A program made the position numbers and the translations under genes. A stretch of DNA of 13,468 bases from the NCBI GenBank assembly GCA_003503535.1, contig DOCI01000141.1:73228-86695 (forward strand), in the 5' to 3' direction. Below the pieces are notes generated by a model. The model searched no databases and was not told the origin of the DNA. It was given only the letters and a program-made list of their open reading frames with translations. This document shows, piece after piece, positions 7,474-13,468 of this stretch. Within the stretch, counting starts at the first letter, position 1; each line of letters begins with the position of its first letter. Origin of the DNA: Planctomycetaceae bacterium (GTDB lineage Bacteria > Planctomycetota > Planctomycetia > Planctomycetales > Planctomycetaceae).

Positions 7474-10257
7474 ATGAATTCATCCATGCATAAAACCCTT
7501 CGACACTTCGGCCTTCTCGCTTTTTCAATCCTCGTGCTCATTGCCTCTCCGCTTAGAGTCACCTCTGCAGATGAGCAACCGATTGCTCCTGTTGCTGTGG
7601 ACCTGGGACGGGAAGTTGATTTTGATCAGGATGTCGCTCCGATCCTCAAAAACAATTGCCTGGCATGCCATAACTCTAAAATTAAAGAAGGGTCATTGAA
7701 TCTGGAATCTCACGTGGCGATGATGCAGGGAGGAGATAGCGGCCCGTCGATTGTGCCTGGAAAGTCCGATGAAAGCTATCTCTTCCAGGTGGTCAGTCGC
7801 CAGGAAGAGTCATTCATGCCGCCACTACCCAATAAAATGAATGCAAAGAAGCTCACTGGCGAAGAGGTCTGGAAGTTAAAACGCTGGATTGATCTGGGAG
7901 CTCCAGCTGGCAAGGGGCTGACGAACAGCACGGTTGTCTGGTCGACGATGCCACAGAATCTGCAACCTGTGTACGCACTTTCGCTCTTCCCCAATGAATC
8001 TCGCTTAGCCGTCGGACGAGGAAATCGCGTTCAGGTAATTTCTATCACAAACCCTCTGGATGTGTCGAACCTTATTGATCCAGAATTGCCTGCCGCTCAT
8101 CGGGATTATGTGAATGCAATCGCGGTCCACCCCAATGGACGATTACTCGCCACTGCTGGATATCGTAATGTAAAAATCTGGCAAAAGGATGCCTTTCAGA
8201 TTCTTGAAAATGCACATATCAACGAGCCAGTCGCAGCATTCAGTCATTCTCCTGCCGGGACAAAATTTGCAGTGATCGGGCAAACCGGACGATTGTTTCT
8301 CGGCAGCAATGAAGGCCACCAAATCTCTGAGACAAAAATCCCGGCAGCCAAAGCAGTGGCGGTCAACGATGCAGGAAATTTGCTTGCCATCGCGACCGAG
8401 GCAGATGTAAAAGTTCTGGACCCCACGAATCCAGAATCGATCGTCACGTTAACCGTCCCCTCACCCGTAACTCAGCTGGCATTTCATTTACAAACTCTTG
8501 TAACAACTCATGCTGATGGCCAACTGCGAACATGGTCCAAAGCAGAAGCTGATCCCACCTGGCAGGAAAGCGGGGCGGCATTCAAAAAGAGCGATGCAGC
8601 TGTGATCGAATTCAGACCTGTTGCAGAAAATAAATTTTCGGCGTTATCAGCAGACGGAAATGCGGTCATCTGGGATCTGACAAACCGCACCGCAGTGAGA
8701 GGATGGACAGTTTCTGGGGATACAACAAAGCTGTGTTTCACAGAAGATTTGAAGACCGCTGCAACCGTCGATAAAAATGGAGTTGTACGGGTTTGGGATG
8801 CCAATGGTAAGCAGACTCAGGAATTCCTTAGACCAGCTTCGACTGAGAAGGCAGTGAAAGATCAGGAGCGGGCACTCGCGATTGCGAAAGCGCAATCTGC
8901 CTACAGTCTGAATCTGGTGAAACTTGCCGAGACAGACCTGAAACAGCGGGAAGAAGCCGTTCAGAAAGCAGAGAAAGCAATTGAACCAGCCAAAGAAGAA
9001 ATCACGAAAGTAACAGCTCCACGGGACGAAGCAGTCACAGCTCTTGAGGCTGCCAACAAGAAACTTGCGGAAAAACCTGAGGATGCCGAACTTAAAAAAC
9101 AACAGGAGGCTGCTCAGAAGAAACGAGACGAAGCAGTTGCGAAATTCGACGAAAAAACGGAACTTCTGAAACGAGCGGAGACCACTCTACAGTTAGAAAA
9201 GTCGGCATTGGAGCGTTCTAAAACACAGAATGAGGCGAAAACCAAACAAAGCGAACTTGCAGCCGAACTGGTCAAGAAAATTGAAGGCGAACTCAAAGTC
9301 AGCCAGGAGGCCCGAGACAAATCGACACTCCTGGCTGTCGATATTGCCTTCGAGGACGCTCAGCTTTTACGCATTTTGACATCAACGGGTACCATTGAAA
9401 CCTGGAATGTTTCCACAAAGCAACCTGTCGATGAATTCCAGGTCCCTGAATGGCAGAGCAGCCTCGGCTGGATACCAATCTCGGGTGATCGTTATTGTGA
9501 GATTCGTGCCGATGGCCGCATCGAAAAGGTGTCCTTATCGCCTCAATGGACATTGCAGAGACGTCTTGGCCCCGCCAATGGAGAGTTGGCCATTGAGAAG
9601 AGCGAATTTGTCGATCGCGTCACAGCACTCGACTTTTCACCAGAAGGTTCGTTACTCGCAACCGGAGGCGGAGATCCTTCCCGTGATGGGGAATTGAAAA
9701 TCTGGAATTGGAAAGAAGGAACGTTGGTCAGAACCATTCCGAATGCCCATAGCGATAGCATTCTGACAATCAAATTTTCCGAAGATGGCCAGAAACTGGC
9801 GACGGGTTCAGCAGACAAATTTGTCAAGGTTTTTGCTGTCGATACAGGGGAACCACTTGGTTCCTTTGAAGGACATACCGAACACGTGCTGAGCGTGGAC
9901 TGGATGGCAGATGGATTGACAATTGCCAGTGCTTCTGCCGATAAGTCCGTCAAAATCTGGGACGTGCAGGATGGTTCTCAAAAGCGGACAATTACCGGTT
10001 TCGGTAAACAGGTCACCGGGTTGGAATACATCGGCGTGAGCGATAATCTGGCAACCTGTTGCGGAGATAAAATTGTCAGACTTTATCAGGCTGGCAATGG
10101 TCGAAATTATCGAAATCTTTCAGGGGCACAGAATTACCTGAATGCGTTCGATGTCACCGAGGATGAAAGTCTGGTGATTGCAGGGGGCCATACAGGAGTT
10201 GTGCGGATCTGGGATGGCAAAAGCGGGAAATTATTGCAGACACTTGAGCCTAACTGA
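7474..10257 (+). CDS. Exported PSCyt1 cytochrome fused to two WD40 propellers split by a coiled coil
   Basis: The product has 927 residues. ATG 7474 has AAAGGG 10 nt upstream; a second in-frame ATG at 7486 has no such site. A signal peptide covers residues 1-32. A PSCyt1-type cytochrome domain follows (about 45-145) with heme motif C62-L-A-C65-H66 and the likely axial Met115 in SFMPP. Seven WD40-like repeats then run from about 155 to 450 (for example VNAIAVHPNGRLLATAG and VRVWDANG). Next is a Lys/Glu/Ala-rich coiled coil of about 155 residues (about 459-614). Seven more repeats run from about 615 to 927 (for example VLSVDWMADGLTIASASADK). Seven plus seven by eye is consistent with two complete propellers. 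The cytochrome probably passes electrons outside the cytoplasm, and the propellers probably bind proteins. It is third in the trio. The frame is intact and PSCyt1-WD40 fusions are a known planctomycete type, but no substrate is known. Confidence 0.9.
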   Translation: MNSSMHKTLRHFGLLAFSILVLIASPLRVTSADEQPIAPVAVDLGREVDFDQDVAPILKNNCLACHNSKIKEGSLNLESHVAMMQGGDSGPSIVPGKSDESYLFQVVSRQEESFMPPLPNKMNAKKLTGEEVWKLKRWIDLGAPAGKGLTNSTVVWSTMPQNLQPVYALSLFPNESRLAVGRGNRVQVISITNPLDVSNLIDPELPAAHRDYVNAIAVHPNGRLLATAGYRNVKIWQKDAFQILENAHINEPVAAFSHSPAGTKFAVIGQTGRLFLGSNEGHQISETKIPAAKAVAVNDAGNLLAIATEADVKVLDPTNPESIVTLTVPSPVTQLAFHLQTLVTTHADGQLRTWSKAEADPTWQESGAAFKKSDAAVIEFRPVAENKFSALSADGNAVIWDLTNRTAVRGWTVSGDTTKLCFTEDLKTAATVDKNGVVRVWDANGKQTQEFLRPASTEKAVKDQERALAIAKAQSAYSLNLVKLAETDLKQREEAVQKAEKAIEPAKEEITKVTAPRDEAVTALEAANKKLAEKPEDAELKKQQEAAQKKRDEAVAKFDEKTELLKRAETTLQLEKSALERSKTQNEAKTKQSELAAELVKKIEGELKVSQEARDKSTLLAVDIAFEDAQLLRILTSTGTIETWNVSTKQPVDEFQVPEWQSSLGWIPISGDRYCEIRADGRIEKVSLSPQWTLQRRLGPANGELAIEKSEFVDRVTALDFSPEGSLLATGGGDPSRDGELKIWNWKEGTLVRTIPNAHSDSILTIKFSEDGQKLATGSADKFVKVFAVDTGEPLGSFEGHTEHVLSVDWMADGLTIASASADKSVKIWDVQDGSQKRTITGFGKQVTGLEYIGVSDNLATCCGDKIVRLYQAGNGRNYRNLSGAQNYLNAFDVTEDESLVIAGGHTGVVRIWDGKSGKLLQTLEPN

Positions 10258-10419
10258 ATTCCTATCGGCTGAACCAATAGGTTCGAGCCGTGGGCTACGG
10301 ACTGAAGACCTGACGCCCACATGCTCTGGTGATATTTTCCAAATGGGATGAACCTAAAGGTTTCGCCTCCAGGTAGATAAGCTCCTGATAAGTCATTACT
10401 TCGTACAAGCCAAAAGAAA
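10258..10419. other. Non-coding stretch after the WD40-cytochrome gene with a short inverted repeat
   Basis: GTGGGC at 10290-10295 and GCCCAC at 10315-10320 are perfect inverted copies 19 nt apart. They sit within a GAGCCGTGGGCTACGG segment that resembles dispersed intergenic repeats I associate with planctomycete genomes. That resemblance is from memory and unverified. A small AACC-TAAA-GGTT hairpin follows at about 10351-10362. I see no gene. Confidence 0.35.
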
Positions 10420-10456
10420 TGAGACGACCGAAGCAGTCATTGCTTCAATCGTCTCA
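10420..10456. terminator. Bidirectional intrinsic terminator between converging genes
   Basis: TGAGACGA (10420-10427) pairs perfectly with TCGTCTCA (10449-10456). After a CC/AA internal mismatch, GAAGCA (10430-10435) pairs with TGCTTC (10441-10446) around a GTCAT loop, giving 14 paired bases. On the minus strand the stem is followed by TTTCTTTT, a good U-tract. On the plus strand it is followed by AGTATTTT, a weaker one. It lies between the end of the WD40-cytochrome gene and the end of the minus-strand microprotein, as expected for a shared terminator. Confidence 0.65.
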
Positions 10457-10485
10457 AGTATTTTCGGCATTTCACCAGTGACTTG

Positions 10486-10665
10486 CTAACTGATCCAACT
10501 CAGTGTCCAGGCAGAAAAGCTAAGCAATCCGCTGACCACAAACATTGGCCAGTAATTGATTTGTCGGGCCTGAACTGGAGCGTGATCGGCAGCCTCACGG
10601 CGAAGCTTCTCATTTAGGACTTCCAGAAAGCTAATTTGAATTTCCGTACTGCTGAGGGATTGCAT
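10486..10665 (-). CDS. 59-residue tail-anchored microprotein of unknown function
   Basis: The start is ATG at 10665-10663, with AAGGA 8 nt upstream. A longer in-frame start at 10731 lacks support. The N-terminal 30 residues are hydrophilic and probably helical (STEIQISFLEVLNEKLRREA), and residues 38-57 form one hydrophobic segment (WPMFVVSGLLSFSAWTLSWI), followed by the C-terminus. This is the shape of a small single-pass membrane protein with a cytoplasmic head. Three things support it as a gene: a real ribosome binding site, a clean membrane segment, and a strong terminator 30 bp past its stop with the U-tract on this strand. No family is recognised. It stands alone on the minus strand. Confidence 0.5.
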   Translation of the reverse strand: MQSLSSTEIQISFLEVLNEKLRREAADHAPVQARQINYWPMFVVSGLLSFSAWTLSWIS

Positions 10666-10666
10666 G

Positions 10667-10678
10667 AAGGATATCCTT
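10667..10678 (-). promoter_or_regulatory. Palindrome AAGGATATCCTT overlapping the microprotein ribosome binding site
   Basis: This perfect 12-bp palindrome ends 1 nt before the microprotein ATG. Its first half supplies the AAGGA Shine-Dalgarno sequence. It could be an operator, or the two halves could pair between transcripts; a single-molecule hairpin has no room for a loop. It may be chance. Confidence 0.3.
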
Positions 10679-11185
10679 AAGTGACGTATTCCAGAATAGA
10701 TCGGAGAGAGACTGGCAGGTCCAGCTTTCAAGCAACCGTCTATCCGTTGTCATGAACTGCTAAATGCAGTTGATGTATTAAGATCAGTTCTGTCGGCAAA
10801 TAGCCGAGCGGTGCGCCGATCGTAATAGCGAATTGAGGGAGTTTCGTATCTGACCGCTGCTCAACTTCAACGATTTTTTAATGAGTTGTCTGGTCAGTCG
10901 AAAGAAAACAATCAATATCTTTTCTATCGGCTTCCGCATTTAAAATTGACTAATGCAATTTGATCAGAAGCTGGGAGAGATCGCGATCCTCAGACAGATA
11001 GGAATACTGCAACCATTATGCCTTCTATTCAGGTTAAAGGGATTCTCTCAAAATTTCCCGAGGTTTGCCTCAGGAGCCCTGATTGCAGTACACTCTATCA
11101 GTGATGACAGGTCTTTGCTCATAGCGATTTCCCGACCACTGAAATCGATTCTTTTCCGTCAAATCCTGAAAATCGAAACCAATTC
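10679..11185. other. Non-coding stretch upstream of the DUF1080 lipoprotein gene
   Basis: About 500 bp without a convincing gene. Two small perfect inverted repeats are visible: AACTGC-TAAAT-GCAGTT at 10755-10771 and TCGGC-AAATA-GCCGA at 10793-10807. They are close together and could form tandem hairpins. A 99-codon frame starting at 10953 overlaps the next gene in another frame and lacks protein-like features. I find no clear promoter for the gene at 11186. Confidence 0.4.
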
Positions 11186-11917
11186 ATGCAGATTTTCCAA
11201 TTCACTCATCTCCAGTTCTGTATTTTGCTGGGATGTGGAATCTCAATTCTGAGTGGATGCGAATCTCCGCAAATTCCTTCTGATGAAGATGTTACTTCAA
11301 TGGAAACTCCTGTGGAGAACTCTTCGGCAAAACAGCCAATGGAGCCAGCCACAGATGATTTTGTTCCAGAGGAAGGCTATCGAATATTAACTCTGGCTGA
11401 TTTCGACAAAGTTGCCGCCGAAGATGGGACCTGGACTCAAAATGGGACCTCGCTGATCTCCACGGGAGTGCCTAAGGGGTATCTGCAAAGCCACGAAAAC
11501 TTCAAGAATTTTTCGTTAAAATTCGAGTTTCGCTTCCTGCCCAAACCGGGTTTAAGCGAAGAGAAATTGCCTCAAAGCAATACGGGCATGCTGGTTTATA
11601 TCGGCCCAGAGCAGAAAATCTGGCCAGAATCAGTGGAAGTACAGGGGAAATTCAGCGAATTAGCCTCCATCAAATCCAACGGCGGAATCGCGAATGTCGT
11701 AATCGAAGATAATCCCGAGGTTCGAGAGCAAGTTCGTCATCCAGTGGGAGAATGGAACGAAATCGAGGTCATTTCACTTGATGGCACACTGACCTCTTTC
11801 TTGAATGGAGCCAAAATCTGCAAAAGTGCTCCAGGCGAACGCAGTGAGGGAACTCTCGGCTTCCAGGCGGAAGGGTTTCCTCTGGAATTTCGACGAATTC
11901 GGATCGCTGTAAAATAA
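11186..11917 (+). CDS. DUF1080 (3-keto-disaccharide hydrolase-like) lipoprotein
   Basis: The product has 243 residues. A hydrophobic leader ends in the canonical lipobox L22-S-G-C25, so Cys25 is probably lipidated and the protein anchored to a membrane. Residues 26-60 are a Pro/Glu/Ser-rich linker. Residues 65-243 are a DUF1080 concanavalin-like sandwich: FKNFSLKFEFRF, then NTGMLVYI, then SVEVQGK, then GEWNEIEVISLDGTLTSFLNG, then GTLGFQAEGFPLEFRRIRI at the end, the typical closing strand. Some DUF1080 members hydrolyse or lyse 3-keto-glycosides; in planctomycetes most are uncharacterised exported proteins. ATG 11186 has no clear Shine-Dalgarno site, and the next gene starts 129 bp downstream. 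Family and localisation are well supported; enzymatic activity and substrate are not. Confidence 0.87.
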   Translation: MQIFQFTHLQFCILLGCGISILSGCESPQIPSDEDVTSMETPVENSSAKQPMEPATDDFVPEEGYRILTLADFDKVAAEDGTWTQNGTSLISTGVPKGYLQSHENFKNFSLKFEFRFLPKPGLSEEKLPQSNTGMLVYIGPEQKIWPESVEVQGKFSELASIKSNGGIANVVIEDNPEVREQVRHPVGEWNEIEVISLDGTLTSFLNGAKICKSAPGERSEGTLGFQAEGFPLEFRRIRIAVK

Positions 11918-11966
11918 GCACTTCATATTTTACAAGTTGCCATAGTCGTAAGATGAGTGACCACAC

Positions 11967-11972
11967 TATAAT
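11967..11972 (+). promoter_or_regulatory. Candidate -10 element upstream of the thioredoxin-like gene
   Basis: This is a perfect TATAAT, 74 bp before ATG 12047. The position expected for -35 (11944-11949, AGTCGT) is a poor match, so this is only a candidate. If used, the last gene has its own promoter and is not strictly dependent on the DUF1080 gene. Confidence 0.3.
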
Positions 11973-12046
11973 AGACCAAATTAACATATCGCACTCCACA
12001 CACATACGAACACTAAATACCTCTCGCAATCGATTGACGATTCTCC

Positions 12047-13468
12047 ATGACTACCACCAGTGAAAGTCGCATAACCATTCTGGCACTATTTCTGATCGTC
12101 TTTTGCCTGTCAGGCCTGGGATGTGGCCCTGGCTCAACAGCAGACAAAGATAGTGAACCCACCCCAGTCGGAACATCTACGGAACAGGTCGAGGATTTAC
12201 CCCCCTGGGTTGGTCGGTGGATGCTGGTTATTACCGAACAGACTACAGACTTCCATCCATTTCTGGTCCAGATTGGCGAGTTCAATGGACAGCGGGCCCT
12301 GCGTGAAGTCGATAAAGCCCCGGGGCCATCGTTTGAATCCTGGAAAATGACCCAAGTGGTCTTTCGCGAAGACGAAATCCTACTCTCGATCAACATTCGA
12401 GAAGGCGTAACCATGAACTTTGTGGGCGAACTGCACGGTGAAGCAGTGCTCGGCGCATTTTTCATGGAGGGAGAACTTGATGTCACTCCTGCCCGACTCG
12501 TAAAAACTTCCGCCACGAGCATGAGCGAAATTCAAACCCCAGACAAAACCGAAGGCACCGATGCATTTGAGTCGGCTATCAAAGCGAAAGATAAAATAAC
12601 TGCATTCCAGACATTTATCAAAGATCATCCCGATCTCCCACTCACAAATTCGGCATACTTCGAGCTGATCAATTCCGCAGTCGCTCAGAATTTACCACTT
12701 GAAAAAGTAGAAGAGTTCACGAAGAATTCTATCGATTCGTCAAAACGCTGGGGGCCGAATTTGGTCCCGGAAACACTATTTCAAATAGCGACTCTCACAA
12801 AATCGTCTCCAGAATATCGATCGATCGCACGTTCTGCTCTCGACCAGATTAAGGAAATCGTTGGCGAGCCTCTTCCAGATAGCTATGCAGAACGGATGGA
12901 CTTACTGGAAAGTCAGTATCTACTCTCATCAGACTCCGCAGAAGATCAGCAATCGGGCGGTGAAAAACTGCAGACCTTTCTTGTTGACCGACCTTTTGAA
13001 ATCAATGGGTTAATTGCTCTTGCGACTCATTTTGAGAAAACCAACAAAAAAGAGGAAGCCCTCAAAATTTATAGTAAACTGGCAGTATTACCTGGCTTGA
13101 GTCGAATGGTTGGCGCAATTCCTAATCTCGATGGTGATGAGCCTCAAACGGCTATACAAAAAGTTGAGTCACTTTCTGAAAAGAAGGGGGATGAACTAAC
13201 TCGCTATTTGGATGAGACCTATGAAAAAGAGGCGTTCTATTTTGTGGAACCACAAGACCAAAAGCCTACGTTGAAGGAAAATCGAAAAATTCCATTACTG
13301 GAATTATTCACCGGTTCGGCTTGTCCTCCATGCGTGGCAGGAGATCTGGCTTTGGGAGGTTTGGAAAAGGAATTCCCGAGTCCCAAAATCATTGCGGTTC
13401 GCTATCACCAGCATATTCCGCGACCGGATCCACTCACCAATTCTGACTCCGAAGCTCGATTCAGTTAA
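12047..13468 (+). CDS. Exported TPR-like protein with a truncated CPPC thioredoxin-like domain
   Basis: The frame encodes 473 residues and ends in TAA at the last base of the window. Residues 1-25 form a signal sequence; Cys26 (SGLGC) could be lipidated, but the lipobox is weak (Gly at -3). Residues 50-155 are a beta-rich domain (PPWVGRWMLVI onward). Residues 170-350 are an alpha-helical TPR-like solenoid (ALKIYSKL and similar). From about 415 a thioredoxin-like fold begins: LLELFTGSAC with C426-P-P-C429, then IIAVRYHQHIPRPDPLTNSD. The CPPC motif and the 'ELFT...' pattern resemble DUF1223-type and planctomycete thioredoxin-like proteins, which probably handle disulfides or bind metal or heme. 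Only about 45 residues follow the CPPC site, so the later strands and helix of the fold are missing. This suggests a nonsense mutation, frameshift or edge effect. ATG 12047 has no clear Shine-Dalgarno site. Confidence 0.8.
   Translation: MTTTSESRITILALFLIVFCLSGLGCGPGSTADKDSEPTPVGTSTEQVEDLPPWVGRWMLVITEQTTDFHPFLVQIGEFNGQRALREVDKAPGPSFESWKMTQVVFREDEILLSINIREGVTMNFVGELHGEAVLGAFFMEGELDVTPARLVKTSATSMSEIQTPDKTEGTDAFESAIKAKDKITAFQTFIKDHPDLPLTNSAYFELINSAVAQNLPLEKVEEFTKNSIDSSKRWGPNLVPETLFQIATLTKSSPEYRSIARSALDQIKEIVGEPLPDSYAERMDLLESQYLLSSDSAEDQQSGGEKLQTFLVDRPFEINGLIALATHFEKTNKKEEALKIYSKLAVLPGLSRMVGAIPNLDGDEPQTAIQKVESLSEKKGDELTRYLDETYEKEAFYFVEPQDQKPTLKENRKIPLLELFTGSACPPCVAGDLALGGLEKEFPSPKIIAVRYHQHIPRPDPLTNSDSEARFS

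Noticed and set aside
8647..9102. 151-codon minus-strand frame opposite the WD40-cytochrome coiled coil
   Set aside because: The Phe/Cys-rich product is the expected antisense reading of Lys/Glu-rich coiled-coil codons.
10276..10296. GGTTCGAGCC resembling a tRNA T-arm
   Set aside because: The flanks do not pair as a T-stem, and no anticodon arm, D-arm or acceptor stem can be placed around it.
10793..10822. Clustered GC-rich small hairpins suggesting a structured RNA
   Set aside because: The stems are only 4-5 bp and no known riboswitch or ncRNA pattern is recognised; noted only as intergenic structure.
10953..11252. 99-codon plus-strand frame before the DUF1080 gene
   Set aside because: It overlaps the DUF1080 lipoprotein start in another frame and lacks a ribosome binding site and domain features.

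Overview
The window looks like part of a planctomycete chromosome of moderate GC content, probably from the Planctomycetales. The main evidence is a run of protein families that are expanded almost only in that phylum: the planctomycete cytochrome families PSCyt1 and PSCyt2 (DUF1549), DUF1553/PSD1, large secreted PPC-domain proteins, WD40-cytochrome fusions, DUF1080 lipoproteins and 'CPPC' thioredoxin-like lipoproteins. Nearly every protein carries an export signal or lipobox, so the locus is devoted to the cell envelope. The species cannot be named from sequence alone.

Layout. Positions 1-1036 (minus strand) hold the N-terminal half of an exported HtrA-type (S1C) serine protease that runs off the left edge, and upstream of it a four-helix membrane protein of unknown function. 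Positions 1037-1660 are non-coding. They contain a good sigma70-like promoter (TTGACA, 16 bp, extended -10) and two inverted repeats in the predicted leader of the next gene. Positions 1661-10257 (plus strand) are the core: three large exported proteins in a row. These are (i) a multidomain c-type cytochrome with Ig-like, DUF1549 and DUF1553 domains and two heme motifs, (ii) a TIG/PPC beta-sandwich protein with a long coiled coil, and (iii) a PSCyt1 cytochrome fused to two WD40 propellers separated by a long coiled coil. Positions 10258-11185 are mostly non-coding, with a bidirectional terminator and a 59-residue tail-anchored microprotein on the minus strand. Positions 11186-13468 (plus strand) encode a DUF1080 lipoprotein and a thioredoxin-like protein whose reading frame stops inside the thioredoxin fold, at the last base of the window.

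How the genes may work together. The three core genes are co-directional, share one plausible promoter and encode proteins for the same compartment. The two heme proteins and the PPC protein probably form a periplasmic or surface redox assembly. The coiled coils in neighbouring proteins (ii) and (iii) are natural candidates for mutual docking. Unlike the arrangement often seen for DUF1549/DUF1553 genes, no DUF1501 partner is visible. No catalytic reaction is established for these families, so substrate and function stay open. I found no CRISPR array, tRNA, rRNA, transposase or clear attachment site.
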